Part shown: piece by piece, positions 1 through 10,109 of the stretch
How positions within the stretch are numbered: position 1 is the stretch's first letter
How the letters are laid out: the number at the start of each line of letters is the position of its first letter
Source of the DNA: Photobacterium proteolyticum
GTDB taxonomy: Bacteria; Pseudomonadota; Gammaproteobacteria; Enterobacterales; Vibrionaceae
Reading direction: 5' to 3'
Assembly: GCF_001939735.1 (NCBI RefSeq)
Contig: NZ_MJIL01000051.1
Location: 16,863 to 80,862 of the forward strand
DNA: 64,000 nt
Notes under the pieces: model-generated
Seen by the model: only the letters and a program-made list of their open reading frames with translations
The model's database searches: none
Told to the model about the DNA's origin: nothing
Program-made: the position numbers and the translations under genes

Positions 1-1
1 T

Positions 2-1429
2 ATATGGATTTCAAGTTCAGAAGATGCCCGTGCTCCCGGCCGATTTCAGCGTTTAACATGGCGTACACAACTGTGGGATTCCTATATGGACGGTGCAGAG
101 GAAACCATTTTGCCGATTGATAGCGTCGCTGTGCTGGGTACGCCTCCTCCGATTAAAGAACCGGAAAAATGGTGTGGCCGATTGATCAGCCTGAGTGATG
201 AAGACGGATTGATCAGCATGGGGGAAGTGCTGGAGTTGGAGCAGGGTAATATTAGGTTACGGTGTCATGAGTTGGGACGATTGCCCTCTCAATTGTTACT
301 GCGTGACGCATGGCACTTACCGGGGCAAAAACTGGTGACGGTCAATCACTGGAAGAAGGCCGAATCAGATACAACTGCATTTAAAGGCTCTTCGTTAGTG
401 TATCCGTCAGACCATCGAGAGTCAGTTAGCTGCACTCAGATCCGCCGCAGGGATATCACAGCGGAACTGGTAAATAGTCTGTTCGAAGATCCACTGTTAT
501 TGCTCAAAACCAACTGGAGTCGGCGCTGCCTGCTGTTTGATCTTGGCAATACCTCACGGCTCCCCATGCGCCACACTCATAATGTCAGCCATATCTTCAT
601 TACGCATGCCCACTTTGATCACATTGGTGGCTTCATGGGGTTGCTTCGGGTTCGGCTGGGCGCACCCGCCTCTTGCACCCTGTATGGCCCACCGGGCTTG
701 GCACGACATATTGCCGGTATGCTTAGCGGTATCTTGTGGGATCGTATTGGTGATAACGGTCCAGAATTTAACATTGCAGAGCTGCATGGAGAGGTATTAC
801 GTTGTTTTTGCCTTAGGGCCGGGGCGGAAGAGATTATCGTGATGCCTGACAGGCGAGTGAAGAGCGGTATCATTCATCAGGAGGAGCGTTTTTTGGTACG
901 CGCCGTGGAGCTGGATCATGGTACGCCTGTGCTGGCTTATGCTTACGAGCCTGTGTCTGCTGTTGTTGTCAGTGAAGATGCTCTCTCTGAGCTTGAGTTA
1001 CAGCCAGGCCCCTGGTTGGGTAAACTCAAATACGCCTATATGGCGGGGGAGCATGGCCTCACGGTTACATTACCTAACGGAGAAAATCGGTTGGTAGGGG
1101 ATTTGGCGGGCCAGCTGCTCTGTACACAGGCAGGTAAAAAGCTCGTCTATGCCACAGATCTTGCCGATACGATTCAAAATAGGGATAAGCTGATAGCTTT
1201 GGCACGCCATGCCGGCACACTGATTTGTGAAGCCTCATTTTCCCGGGATGACCAGTTTCGGGCAGTCAATAACGGTCATTTGACGACTACTGCCTGCGGT
1301 GAAATTGCCGCTGCCGCCGATGTTGAGCAGCTAATGCCGTTCCACTTTTCACGTCGTTATGAAGGTGATCCTGAAAAAATGTATCGCGAAATAGAAGATG
1401 TCTTTTCGCGTGTTATCAGAATTGCCTGA
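2..1429 (+). CDS. RNase Z-like metallo-beta-lactamase fold hydrolase, 5' end outside window
   Basis: A metal-dependent hydrolase of the metallo-beta-lactamase fold. The metal-binding motif HAHFDH lies at nt 605-622, preceded by a short hydrophobic strand, and the C-terminus carries a PFHFSRRY segment like that of tRNase Z. This suggests an RNA or phosphodiester substrate, but the real substrate is unknown. The reading frame is open to the left edge, and the first ATG (nt 86) has no ribosome binding site and lies inside coding-like sequence, so the gene probably starts upstream and is only partly present. It is followed by a minus-strand gene, so it ends convergently. Confidence 0.7.
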   Translation: MWISSSEDARAPGRFQRLTWRTQLWDSYMDGAEETILPIDSVAVLGTPPPIKEPEKWCGRLISLSDEDGLISMGEVLELEQGNIRLRCHELGRLPSQLLLRDAWHLPGQKLVTVNHWKKAESDTTAFKGSSLVYPSDHRESVSCTQIRRRDITAELVNSLFEDPLLLLKTNWSRRCLLFDLGNTSRLPMRHTHNVSHIFITHAHFDHIGGFMGLLRVRLGAPASCTLYGPPGLARHIAGMLSGILWDRIGDNGPEFNIAELHGEVLRCFCLRAGAEEIIVMPDRRVKSGIIHQEERFLVRAVELDHGTPVLAYAYEPVSAVVVSEDALSELELQPGPWLGKLKYAYMAGEHGLTVTLPNGENRLVGDLAGQLLCTQAGKKLVYATDLADTIQNRDKLIALARHAGTLICEASFSRDDQFRAVNNGHLTTTACGEIAAAADVEQLMPFHFSRRYEGDPEKMYREIEDVFSRVIRIA

Positions 1430-1534
1430 CCGCCTTTGTTACAGAGTTATCAGGCCGTGAACTGAGTGATGCTCAACGGCCTGAAATGCGTTGTAGCGCT
1501 ACTTGTCAGTTGTGCCAATAATCAGTTGTATCGG

Positions 1535-3049
1535 TCAGTTACCGAGCTGAATCCTGGCAAAATGGCTATTGGATTGGCTGATATTGATAGCGCTTAATTC
1601 AATGCTGGAGCGTAATAAGCCCTCAGAGATATCAATACCAAACTCAGCCAGCACACTGCCCGAAAGCCTAGGAGTGATGGGAGCGTAGCTTAGCACCACC
1701 TGACGAAGAATGTTGCCTACCACAAAGCAGGTGTTCCTCACATGTTGGCTATCTCGTCCTTTGCTGATAAGCCAAGGTGTACGCTGGTGGAAAAAGGTAT
1801 TCAGCTGATCAAGGATTTGCTTGAGAATTAAAGTGGCCTGATATAAATCATATTCCTTATAAGAGTGAATGACTCTTTCAAGCTCATTCTGACAGGAGGC
1901 CAGCAACTGCTCACAGTCATCATCGAGGGTATGTTTGATGGTTTCTTCTAATTGCCCATCAAAGTACTTCAATATCAGGGTGTTATTTCGCTTCACCAAA
2001 TTGGCAAGGTTATTGGCAAGATCGGCATTAACTACCTCGGTCAGTTCTTCGATGGCGACATTGCCATCGCGGAAAAGAGGTTTCTGTCTTACCAGCGCAT
2101 AACGAAGGCCATCAGAGCTAAGCTGGTGGCTGAAGGTATTGGGGTTAACCGTTGTTTCAGGATTGGATTTGGATATTTTTTGCCCGTTTATTGTCCACCA
2201 ACCATGAACCACTAGTTTTTCAGGTAAAGGCAGCTCAAGAGCGAGTAAGAAGGCTGGCCAATATAACGCGTGAAACTTAAGAATGTCTTTTCCCAAGACA
2301 TGGACTGTCTGAGATATTGATTGGTTAGCGTTACCTGTTTGCTGGATAGCGGTGATATAACTGAATAGGGCATCAATCCAGACATACACCGTGTGCTCGT
2401 TATTGTTAGGGACTTTGATCCCCCATGCGTTGTTAATTCTGGATACCGAGAGATCTTCCAGCGGGCCTTCTTGAAGCAATGAAACAATAGAATCTTGAAA
2501 ATGTTTAGGGGTAATGAGCTCAGGGTGTGTCAGATAGTATTCCAGCAATCGCTGGCGGTATTTTTCCAACCGGAACAGATACGTCTCTTCTTCAACCGTT
2601 TCAACTTCCCTTCTATGCACTGGGCAAAGGTTACCTTCCAATTCTCGAGGAGAGTAAAATTGCTCACAGGCAACACAGTATTGTCCTGAGTATTTTCCCA
2701 GATAGATATCGTTATTCTCGAATAATTGTTGCCACACAGCGCTGATATGATCTTTATGCTCTTGCTGGGTGGTTCGAATGAAAATATCGGGGTGAATATC
2801 CAGTTCCGGCCATAATCCCGAGAAAACAGCGGCTTTAGTATCAACAAACTTTGTGACATCTGTTCCTGCTGATTGTGCCGTAGAAGCGATCTTCAGCCCG
2901 TGCTCATCTGTACCGGTAATGAATACATTTTTCTGCCCTGTTAACTGTCTGAAGCGATGGAATATATCGGCAATGATCCCACTATAGGCGTGGCCGAGAT
3001 GCGGATCGCCATTGGCGTAGAAAATAGGGGTGGTTACAAAAGATGTCAT
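1535..3049 (-). CDS. Second methionyl-tRNA synthetase, short form
   Basis: A class I aminoacyl-tRNA synthetase that should charge tRNA-Met with methionine. The HIGH-type motif is HLGH (residues 17-20), the KMSKS-type motif is KISKS (about residues 293-297), and a CxxC...CxxH zinc knuckle lies near residues 125-145. The WIDAL and GWWTINGQ signatures of MetRS are present. At 504 aa it ends after the anticodon-binding helical domain and lacks the C-terminal tRNA-binding/dimerisation domain of the usual ~680 aa enterobacterial/Vibrio MetG, so it is probably a paralog rather than the housekeeping enzyme. The start is supported by AAGGAG upstream of the ATG. A dyad (3113-3142) lies in its leader. 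Confidence 0.85.
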   Translation of the reverse strand: MTSFVTTPIFYANGDPHLGHAYSGIIADIFHRFRQLTGQKNVFITGTDEHGLKIASTAQSAGTDVTKFVDTKAAVFSGLWPELDIHPDIFIRTTQQEHKDHISAVWQQLFENNDIYLGKYSGQYCVACEQFYSPRELEGNLCPVHRREVETVEEETYLFRLEKYRQRLLEYYLTHPELITPKHFQDSIVSLLQEGPLEDLSVSRINNAWGIKVPNNNEHTVYVWIDALFSYITAIQQTGNANQSISQTVHVLGKDILKFHALYWPAFLLALELPLPEKLVVHGWWTINGQKISKSNPETTVNPNTFSHQLSSDGLRYALVRQKPLFRDGNVAIEELTEVVNADLANNLANLVKRNNTLILKYFDGQLEETIKHTLDDDCEQLLASCQNELERVIHSYKEYDLYQATLILKQILDQLNTFFHQRTPWLISKGRDSQHVRNTCFVVGNILRQVVLSYAPITPRLSGSVLAEFGIDISEGLLRSSIELSAINISQSNSHFARIQLGN

Positions 3050-3494
3050 CAGTGTGTCTCCTTGGGTTAACTTTCAAAACCGGAAGGGAACAGACACCTA
3101 TTTTGCCAACGAACCATTCCAGTTTGTGATAATTGGAATGGTGTTGCTTTTATGGTTTGTTAGAACAAGCAGCCCATCCCTCGCAGCATTCGCTGTGAAG
3201 GCATGTGCATCATTGAAGTTTGGCGCAAAATTTTCTCGTTCATGTTCTTTACGCTACCAGAGGCTTAAATGTCATACAACCATTATGTTACTGATTTCTT
3301 ATTAATTTGATGAAGTTGCACTAATGTAAAGAAACAAAGTATGAGGTAGAAGTAAGCCTTTCATTTTATTTGTTTTTAAATTTCATTGTGTGATTTTTCA
3401 CCACTTAGTGGCGATTAATCCGCATGGATTATTTATTATTGATAAGTTTAACATTATATTAACCTTCTATTGGTTGAACACGGATGTAGTACCT
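3050..3494. other. Intergenic region between divergent metRS paralog and chemoreceptor
   Basis: 445 bp between two divergent genes. It must hold both promoters, but I see no clear consensus element. The only strong structure is the inverted repeat ACCATTCCA/TGGAATGGT at 3113-3142, with 9-bp arms and a 12-nt loop, in the upstream leader of the synthetase gene. An open frame from nt 3390 continues into the chemoreceptor but looks non-coding before nt 3495. Confidence 0.5.
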
Positions 3495-5492
3495 ATGAAA
3501 TTTTCTATCGCCAGAAAGCTGAGGATTAGCTTTTTGTTGATTACCGCACTGTTTTTATGTGCAGCGGTTATCCTTTACCAACAAATCAAGCAAGTCGAAG
3601 ACAATGCTCATTACCTGCTCAATGAAGATTTGCCGACGGTGGATGCCAGCCGCTCGCTTCAGCAGTCTGCGCAGTCATCCTTATTGGTGCTGCGGGCCTA
3701 TATGTTGCAGGGCGGGGATGAAGCATCCGGTCAGGCGCTTAAGCAGCGACTCACAGACACCTTCGCTCTTGTTGAACGCCAGTTAGCCGAGCTGAAGAGC
3801 CATTTGACCGATGAACAGTATGACAAGGTGGGGCAGAGCTGGCAGGCACTGATGGAAAGTGAGCAGGCTATCGTTGATATTAGCCATACGCCAGACAACC
3901 TCCCGGCTCATGCCCTGATGCTCAACGAGGCCGCCCCTATTGCTGAAGTAGCGCTTGATCAGCTGCAAGGGCTGATTAACGAAGAAGAGAATAATGCATT
4001 CGGTGGTGAGCGGAAAAGGCTCATGAAGCTTTATGCTGATAGCTATACCTCGCTATCGAACGCGCTGGGCGCACTGCGTGATTATCTGTTTGACGGTAAC
4101 CAGGATCACCTTGATAAGTACAAAGAGCTGATGACGAAGCATGCCAAGTCGGTTGCCGAAGTCAATAATCATCGGGTATTGCTCAGCGATAGCGATTTAA
4201 GCCTGTGGCAGATCTTTAAGGAGATGCAGAAAATGTATCTGCCGCTAGCCGAGCAGGTGATTACCTTGCGTCAGTCCCCGGAGTGGAACAAAGCCAACTA
4301 TATGATGGCGCAGCAGACCGGACCAGCTGCGGCCCAGTTCACCAAGCTTCTCGATGCAATCGTTGTTGCCCAGCAGAACAATGCCCAGCAGGGCGGTATG
4401 GCTATCAGCGACAGTGTGTCACGGGTGATCACCACCTTGATCGCGGTGGCGATTATTGCTTGTGTCTGTTCGTTGCTTATTGCTACCTGGCTGGGGCGTA
4501 GCATCGGTTCGAGACTCACCCTGGTCGGCCAGAGGGCCGAAGAGATTTCTCACGGCAACTTCTCAGGGAAAGCACTTGAAAACAAAGGCGATGATGAAAT
4601 TGCTTCGTTGGTGGGTGCAGTAAATCGTATGACAGCATCGTTATCGGCGTTGGTAACCGGAGTTACGAACAAGGCCAAAGACGTTGATTCAAGTATGAAC
4701 CGATTGCTGGACAACAATAGCAGTACCGCGAACGAGGCGACCAATCAGGCCGAGAAAATTCGCTCAATGGCTACGGCGATTGAGGAAATGTCGGTAACAG
4801 CCAGTGAAACGGCGCAGCATACTCAGGCTGCATCGGATGATTTGAAGCAATCTTCTGTATTGCTTGGTAGCGGTGAAAAAGCCTTAGAGCAAAACCAACA
4901 GACAGTGGATGAGCTTAACGCTCTTATCGGCCGGGCAAGCGAAATGGTTCAGCATCTGAGTAACGAGAGTGATCGCATCGAGCGTGTTACGGAAGTGATT
5001 GAAAGCGTTGCCGAACAAACTAACTTGCTGGCGCTTAATGCTGCGATAGAGGCTGCGAGGGCCGGAGAGCAAGGCCGGGGATTTGCTGTGGTTGCCGATG
5101 AAGTTCGACTGCTGGCACAACGTACCACGGAATCTACGACTGAAATTAACGCGATTGTTGATGCAATTCAAACTTCGACCGGGCAAGTGGTCAAGGTCAT
5201 CAGTGAGAGTCAGTCGCTGGTCAAGGCGGGCACTGAGCACACCGCGCAGGCCAATACCATGCTGCAAGACACTATTCGCTATATGGACGATGTGGCCAAT
5301 AAAGTCAGTGATATGACGACCGCGACCGAGCAGCAGTCCGATGTATCTCAATCACTGGCAGATTTAGTGCATCAGTTGTCTGATTCGGCTGCCGATGTGT
5401 CGGGCAATTGCGATAGCGCCAATCAGACTTCGCAGGCTATCAAGGCGCAAGTGGATGATCTCAATCAGGAGATGCGAAAGTTTTCGGTTTAG
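3495..5492 (+). CDS. Methyl-accepting chemotaxis protein with helical periplasmic sensor
   Basis: A transmembrane chemoreceptor that passes ligand information to CheA/CheW. There is a membrane segment at about residues 8-27, a long helical periplasmic region (~280 residues, the size of an HBM-type four-helix sensor), a second membrane segment near 312-334, a HAMP domain, and the cytoplasmic coiled coil. The conserved hairpin tip is encoded around nt 5000-5107, with [10 protein letters not shown] and the following A-R-A-G-E motif. I chose the ATG at 3495 because it gives the usual short basic N-terminus before TM1; the frame extends 35 codons further upstream without coding character. The ligand is unknown. 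Confidence 0.88.
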   Translation: MKFSIARKLRISFLLITALFLCAAVILYQQIKQVEDNAHYLLNEDLPTVDASRSLQQSAQSSLLVLRAYMLQGGDEASGQALKQRLTDTFALVERQLAELKSHLTDEQYDKVGQSWQALMESEQAIVDISHTPDNLPAHALMLNEAAPIAEVALDQLQGLINEEENNAFGGERKRLMKLYADSYTSLSNALGALRDYLFDGNQDHLDKYKELMTKHAKSVAEVNNHRVLLSDSDLSLWQIFKEMQKMYLPLAEQVITLRQSPEWNKANYMMAQQTGPAAAQFTKLLDAIVVAQQNNAQQGGMAISDSVSRVITTLIAVAIIACVCSLLIATWLGRSIGSRLTLVGQRAEEISHGNFSGKALENKGDDEIASLVGAVNRMTASLSALVTGVTNKAKDVDSSMNRLLDNNSSTANEATNQAEKIRSMATAIEEMSVTASETAQHTQAASDDLKQSSVLLGSGEKALEQNQQTVDELNALIGRASEMVQHLSNESDRIERVTEVIESVAEQTNLLALNAAIEAARAGEQGRGFAVVADEVRLLAQRTTESTTEINAIVDAIQTSTGQVVKVISESQSLVKAGTEHTAQANTMLQDTIRYMDDVANKVSDMTTATEQQSDVSQSLADLVHQLSDSAADVSGNCDSANQTSQAIKAQVDDLNQEMRKFSV

Positions 5493-5600
5493 GCGGTGTG
5501 CTGGTTAGTGGCAATAGCGCCTTCCTTGTGGGGCGCTACTACTAAATAACGCTATGTTGCTCAAGGTTTAATCATATAAACGGAGTTTTTGAAAATCTGC

Positions 5601-5629
5601 TTTACAAGCATCAGCTAGCCTCGTATTAT
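5601..5629 (+). promoter_or_regulatory. tRNA-Ser promoter (sigma-70)
   Basis: TTTACA at 5601-5606, a 17-bp spacer and TATTAT at 5624-5629, placed 13 bp before the tRNA. The second tRNA-Ser copy has the same two hexamers with the same spacing, which supports the assignment. Confidence 0.75.
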
Positions 5630-5642
5630 GCGCCGCACTTAC

Positions 5643-5733
5643 GGAGAGATGGCTGAGTGGTTGAAAGCACCGGTCTTGAAAACCGGCATACGTTTGTAGC
5701 GTATCTAGGGTTCAAATCCCTATCTCTCCGCCA
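5643..5733 (+). tRNA. tRNA-Ser (anticodon TGA), copy 1
   Basis: 91 nt including an encoded CCA. The acceptor arms GGAGAGA and TCTCTCC pair over 7 bp, the anticodon stem encloses CTTGAAA with anticodon TGA, a long variable arm is present as in serine tRNAs, and the T arm holds GGTTCAAATCC. It is identical to the copy at 63632-63722. Confidence 0.97.
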
Positions 5734-5740
5734 CACTCAA

Positions 5741-5770
5741 AAAAAGCCAGCTTAATTGCTGGCTTTTTTA
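5741..5770 (+). terminator. Rho-independent terminator of tRNA-Ser
   Basis: Hairpin AAGCCAGC-ttaatt-GCTGGCTT followed by a run of T, directly after the tRNA. Confidence 0.85.
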
Positions 5771-5889
5771 CATCTGTTGCTTGGCAAAGAATGAGATAGG
5801 GTGAAGAAGCCTGGATGAGGGTTCACCTGAGCGAAGCGAAAGCACATCGGCTCTGCCGATAGCCCGAAGGGCGCGAGCTTGCGAGCAGT

Positions 5890-5911
5890 AAATCCCTATC
5901 TCTCCGCCACA
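5890..5911 (+). repeat. tRNA-Ser 3'-end remnant (direct repeat of 5714-5735)
   Basis: The 22 bp covering the T-arm 3' half, acceptor strand and CCA of the tRNA-Ser are repeated exactly here, 176 bp after the matching bases in the intact tRNA. The similarity continues through the A-rich tract into the next hairpin. The rest of the tRNA is absent. The DNA between is rich in short GC hairpins. This looks like the scar of a recombined tRNA copy or an old attachment site. Confidence 0.7.
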
Positions 5912-5914
5912 TTC

Positions 5915-5947
5915 AAAAAAAACGCTGATAATTCAGCGGTTTTTTTA
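5915..5947. terminator. Hairpin with T-run, second terminator
   Basis: ACGCTGA-taat-TCAGCGG hairpin flanked by A and T runs, so it can act in both directions: on the tRNA remnant side and behind the convergent chemoreceptor gene that ends at 5966. Confidence 0.6.
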
Positions 5948-5965
5948 CGCCTATAATCTAGATTC

Positions 5966-7852
5966 CTACAGCTTAAACTTACCTGTAATTTCAGATAGGC
6001 TTTTCACGACACTCGATAATTGCTTTGTTGAGTGCTCTGTACTTTCCGCATTCTCGTTGGTTGCTTTCGCAAGGCCATTTACTTCGATGACCGATTGATT
6101 GATCTCTTGGGCTACTGCATTTTGTTCTTCTGCTGCCGTTGCTATCTGAGTGTTCATATCTTGTATTTGTCCAACAGAGGTCAAAATAGCATTCAATGAT
6201 TCTCTGGCTTTTGATGCCATTGAGATAGCATCTTTCGTATTACTCTGGCTGTGCTCCATTGAGTCTAAGGCTGAAGTTGCAACTCTTTGTAACTTATCAA
6301 TCGTTAGATTAATTTCTTCGATACTATCTTGGGTACGGCTTGCCAGAGAACGAACTTCATCGGCTACAACGGCAAAGCCTCGACCTTGCTCTCCAGCACG
6401 AGCGGCTTCTATTGCGGCATTCAGTGCAAGTAGGTTGGTTTGGTCGGCAATATCTCTAATGACTCCCAGTACATCTCCTACATTCTCTGTCTCCACCCTC
6501 AGTTCATCAATTGTTTGAGATACAGAGCTAATATCTTGGCCCAACGAATCTATAACTTGAGATGTTTTCTTCGTGATATTGGCACCACTTCTCGCTTGCT
6601 CGAAGGCATTGGTTGCAGAGCTTGAAGCCTGTTGCGCATTTCTTGAGATTTCTTCTACTGTAGAAACCATCTCGTTCATCGCCGTTGCGGTCATCTCCAT
6701 ATGGGAGATTTGTTGATCTGAGCTTTGCCTTGTTTCTTCCGCCAACGACGTCAATTCACTCGAAGTATGCTCAACCTGAGTTGATTGGTTGCTGATACTA
6801 CCAACTACTATCTTGAGCTTTTCGACCATGGTAACTGTCGCTGCATAAACCCCTGTGTCATTTCCTCTGGATACAGCATTAACGGTCAGGTCGCCTTCTG
6901 CAACTCGTTCTATAATGGCTTGTATTTCTTTAGGTTCACCACCAATAGGGACGTAAATTAACTTAACAATAATCGTGTATATGGCCACTAGAGTGATGGC
7001 TATAAACACGGCTGCAGACAGCAATGATACGCTCAACATATCTTCACTAGGCGCTAAGATCACATCTAATTTTTCGAAGGTGTAAACGTTCAATCCGTAG
7101 TTCGTTGGACCGTTTTTAGTCGCTACGAACTCTTTTCCATCATCTGTTTGATATTGCAAATGGGAATCCGGAAAGTTGCGATACATTGGTCGAAATTCAA
7201 AAAAGTCTTTTCCAAGGAGTTCGGGGTAAGGTGCGTACAAGACTTTGTTTTCGGTATCGGTAAGAAATATTTGCCCATCAGGTACATTTTCTGAGACGAG
7301 CTTTTTCCATACATCGGATGATATATCAACACCAATGACACCGATAAATAGTCCCTCTTGAGTCAGAGGCACAACAAGTGAAGATAGAAGCTTTCCTGTT
7401 ACCTGATCAATCGATGGCTCGGTAAGAACGAATGGCAATCCAGATTTTGCTCCGGTATACCAATGCTTATTAAGTTGTATATCTGTGTATTGTTCTCCAG
7501 AATGCTCTAAAGATGTACCATCCTTAAATACAATATAAGTTGCAGTACCGTTTGCTGAGTTGTTTAGTTTGGCTAACAAGTTCACCACCGCAACTTTGTT
7601 AGTAACTACTCCTTCTTTATATTGGATCGCTTCACTGATCATGCCTAGCTGCTGTTCAACACCAGAAATGTATTGATCGACTTGAATGGAGACCGACAAA
7701 CCTTGTTGCTTTCTAAAGTGGAGCGCTTCTCTGTAATTAAAGTCTTGGAAGGTTGTAAAATTGATTAATGATAAACTCAGAACTATAACAGACAGCATGG
7801 TTCCGATGATTGATGTAAGCAACTGCTTTAAGCTGAGATTTCTAAACGCCAT
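5966..7852 (-). CDS. Methyl-accepting chemotaxis protein with Cache-type sensor
   Basis: Chemoreceptor with an N-terminal membrane segment (about residues 9-31), a periplasmic region of about 240 residues with the layout of a double Cache domain, a second membrane segment, HAMP, and the methyl-accepting coiled coil. The conserved hairpin tip with [10 protein letters not shown] is encoded around nt 6350-6460. It ends in FKL rather than a CheR-tethering pentapeptide. I chose the ATG at 7852, giving MAFRNLSLK before TM1; an in-frame GTG at 7912 is possible but yields an atypical extension. The ligand is unknown; Cache receptors often bind amino acids or organic acids. Confidence 0.87.
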   Translation of the reverse strand: MAFRNLSLKQLLTSIIGTMLSVIVLSLSLINFTTFQDFNYREALHFRKQQGLSVSIQVDQYISGVEQQLGMISEAIQYKEGVVTNKVAVVNLLAKLNNSANGTATYIVFKDGTSLEHSGEQYTDIQLNKHWYTGAKSGLPFVLTEPSIDQVTGKLLSSLVVPLTQEGLFIGVIGVDISSDVWKKLVSENVPDGQIFLTDTENKVLYAPYPELLGKDFFEFRPMYRNFPDSHLQYQTDDGKEFVATKNGPTNYGLNVYTFEKLDVILAPSEDMLSVSLLSAAVFIAITLVAIYTIIVKLIYVPIGGEPKEIQAIIERVAEGDLTVNAVSRGNDTGVYAATVTMVEKLKIVVGSISNQSTQVEHTSSELTSLAEETRQSSDQQISHMEMTATAMNEMVSTVEEISRNAQQASSSATNAFEQARSGANITKKTSQVIDSLGQDISSVSQTIDELRVETENVGDVLGVIRDIADQTNLLALNAAIEAARAGEQGRGFAVVADEVRSLASRTQDSIEEINLTIDKLQRVATSALDSMEHSQSNTKDAISMASKARESLNAILTSVGQIQDMNTQIATAAEEQNAVAQEINQSVIEVNGLAKATNENAESTEHSTKQLSSVVKSLSEITGKFKL

Positions 7853-8068
7853 ATATTCAAACCAAATTTTATGATTATTAGTAACAAATAGAAAATTATT
7901 TACCAAGCGCACCTTATCAAGGCTACTTAGCGCCCCCAGATTTCATAAGGTCGATATAGTTAAACGACCTCTTATATTGTTGAGTTGAATGCCTGTATTT
8001 TAGTGAGTTAATGCTAGCTAATAAGTCTCCTCAGTATATTGCTGTCGTTATACTGCTTAGGGAGGGCA

Positions 8069-8677
8069 TTATGAATCGACTCTTTGACAAATCTTGGGGA
8101 TGTATATTTGAAGGTATGACTCGGTAAGACGTACCGCTTCTTGAGCTAACTCTGGTGTGATATAACCAAATTTCCGGTAGGAAAGAGAATAGATTTTATC
8201 GGCAACTTGTAGCGAAATGGCAAAAATATTAATAGGTTGCGACAGTTGAGGGATATCGAAAAAACGTCTATAAATCATTTCAACCTGATGACCTAATTCA
8301 AGATCATGTTCGGTATCGGCATGGCCTAATTCAGAGAATGTATGGCGTCCTAATATTAGCTTTTTTGCGATAGGATTATTGTTGTAATAGTTCACATAGG
8401 CAGTTTCTATCATCTTGTTAATATCAGTCCAATGTGAGACTTTTTCTTCATCTATACATCGTTCCAATAATAGGTCGAATTCTTTGAAAACTTCGTTTAA
8501 TAATGTATGAAACAAGTCTTCTATGTTTGGGTAGTGATGGTACAACGTTGATGTTGCCATGCCGCATTCCTTGGCGACATCATACATAGAGATATCCGTT
8601 GCTTCGCGCCTCTCCATCAACTGGACAACAGCTTCGTGAATTCTCCGTAATTTTTCTTCTGTCTTAACTTTTCGCAT
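8069..8677 (-). CDS. TetR-family transcriptional regulator next to agmatine genes
   Basis: About 200 aa. The N-terminal helix-turn-helix is recognisable by the segment MYDVAKECGMATSTLYHHYP, typical of TetR recognition helices ending in LYHHF/Y. The C-terminal helical ligand domain is not assignable. The ATG at 8677 is preferred over an upstream TTG (8695). It lies downstream of carbamate kinase on the same strand, 125 bp away. From position it is the likely local regulator of the agmatine deiminase genes; this is inference. Confidence 0.8.
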   Translation of the reverse strand: MRKVKTEEKLRRIHEAVVQLMERREATDISMYDVAKECGMATSTLYHHYPNIEDLFHTLLNEVFKEFDLLLERCIDEEKVSHWTDINKMIETAYVNYYNNNPIAKKLILGRHTFSELGHADTEHDLELGHQVEMIYRRFFDIPQLSQPINIFAISLQVADKIYSLSYRKFGYITPELAQEAVRLTESYLQIYIPKICQRVDS

Positions 8678-8801
8678 ATGCTTGCCATATATCAAGTATA
8701 TTATTAATTAGAAAGATAAAGGAGCGCTTACCAAAAATCCATTCATTGAATGAGATATTTAGTTTGCTCTCCTTTTTACTGCTGATCAAACAATAACGGT
8801 T

Positions 8802-9710
8802 CTACTGATGGATATGAGTACCGGATTTTCCTTCAATGATCTCTAACGCACAAGCCAGGTCACCGATATGCCCTTTTTGTCCTGTTTCTTTGACAAACTG
8901 ACAGCAAGCATCCACTTTAGGCCCCATGGAACCCGCAGGGAAGTTGTACTGTTTCATTTGCTCAACGGAGACATTTTCCAGTTTCTCTTCGTCTGGTGTT
9001 CCCCAGTTCAAACATACATGCGTGCCGTCTGTCAGGATCAGCAGGTGTTCTGCACCAATTTGCTGAGCAACCAATGCCGCAGTCATGTCTTTATCGATAA
9101 CGGCTTCAAAGCCTACATAGGCGCCGTCTTTTTCGACCACGGGTGCACCACCACCGCCACCGCAGATAATTAGATGTTCTTTCTCTAATAGGTCTTTAAT
9201 GGCTTTGATCTCTAATACTTCCTGTGGCATTGGAGAAGGCACAACACGACGCCAATGCGCTCCATCTGGTTTTACAACCCAGTTATTTTGCTCGGCAAGC
9301 TGTTTGGCTTGCTCTTCGCTATATACAGGGCCAATAAACTTAGAAGGATCTGCGACTGCTGGATCATTTTCGTCGACGACAATACGCGTCAGAATGGTGG
9401 TAGTATAACGGTCTTCAATGGCGGCATTCAGCCCTTGCTGAATAAGGTAGCCAATCATTCCTTGTGTTTCAGCACCCAGGACATCAAACGGGTAGGGTGG
9501 ACAATCTTTGTAAGCATTATTTTGCAATGAAAGTAAGCCCACTTGAGGGCCATTGCCATGAACAATAACCAAACGATAATCTTTGCTGAGCTCTGCTAAT
9601 GAGCTTGCTGTCTGTGCGATGCTTTTCTGTTGATTCTCACAACTCATGATTTCACCGCGTTGTAGCAAAGCATTTCCGCCTACAGCGACAACAATAATAG
9701 GCTTAGACAT
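8802..9710 (-). CDS. aguC: Carbamate kinase of the agmatine deiminase pathway
   Basis: Transfers phosphate from carbamoyl phosphate to ADP, yielding ATP, CO2 and ammonia: the energy-yielding last step of fermentative agmatine or arginine breakdown. Family signatures are clear: GGNALL near the N-terminus, VHGNGPQVGLL, the glycine-rich CGGGGGAPV, and IDKDMTAALVA. 302 aa is normal for the family. It is divergent from aguD across a 399-bp region. The neighbouring agmatine deiminase and putrescine carbamoyltransferase identify it as the agmatine-type enzyme rather than arcC of an arginine deiminase operon. Confidence 0.93.
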   Translation of the reverse strand: MSKPIIVVAVGGNALLQRGEIMSCENQQKSIAQTASSLAELSKDYRLVIVHGNGPQVGLLSLQNNAYKDCPPYPFDVLGAETQGMIGYLIQQGLNAAIEDRYTTTILTRIVVDENDPAVADPSKFIGPVYSEEQAKQLAEQNNWVVKPDGAHWRRVVPSPMPQEVLEIKAIKDLLEKEHLIICGGGGGAPVVEKDGAYVGFEAVIDKDMTAALVAQQIGAEHLLILTDGTHVCLNWGTPDEEKLENVSVEQMKQYNFPAGSMGPKVDACCQFVKETGQKGHIGDLACALEIIEGKSGTHIHQ

Positions 9711-10109
9711 ATCGATTTCTCCAAATAAGTGAAGTCAAAAAGACTTATCACACTGTATTGAAATATATCTATATGATTGTGGATAAAAATCACAAATCGG
9801 TTTTTGTCCAAAAGCTGGATTATCAAACCTTGCCTAAATCACATAAATATCATTAATCGTCTTTCCAAATTGGATATGTGATCTCGTAGACATTTTAATT
9901 ATCTATCCTTTTGTCGATATCCAAAAAGTTAAATATTGATCAAAATCAATTGTCCGGTTTATTGGGTATATTTTCTCTGTTTATGTTGAAGCCATTTTAT
10001 TTTTAATTCTAATTAAACAATCCAAAACCGATATTCAGTTTTCATCAAAGTTCTTGTCGGAAATTTCCCCTTTAATAATTAGCGAGTTGGAATTAAGGAG
10101 AGAAGAGCG
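9711..10109. promoter_or_regulatory. Divergent control region aguC / aguD
   Basis: 399 bp, AT-rich. It holds two copies of an ATCGGTTTT motif in opposite orientation (about 9796-9805 and 10024-10035). The second is a perfect 12-bp reverse complement of a copy in front of the triple RidA gene (13892-13903). It also has four TCCAAA hexamers (9807, 9864, 9920, 10021), one forming the perfect dyad TCCAAATTGGA at 9864-9874. These are candidate operators; the binding protein is not known. AAGGAG precedes the aguD start. Confidence 0.5.

Noticed and set aside
3050..3142. T-box riboswitch for the second MetRS
   Set aside because: No T-box sequence or specifier loop, and T-boxes are not expected in this group; only a simple dyad is seen.
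4884..5351. 155-codon antisense frame inside the first chemoreceptor
   Set aside because: A shadow of the conserved coiled-coil coding strand; no independent start signal.
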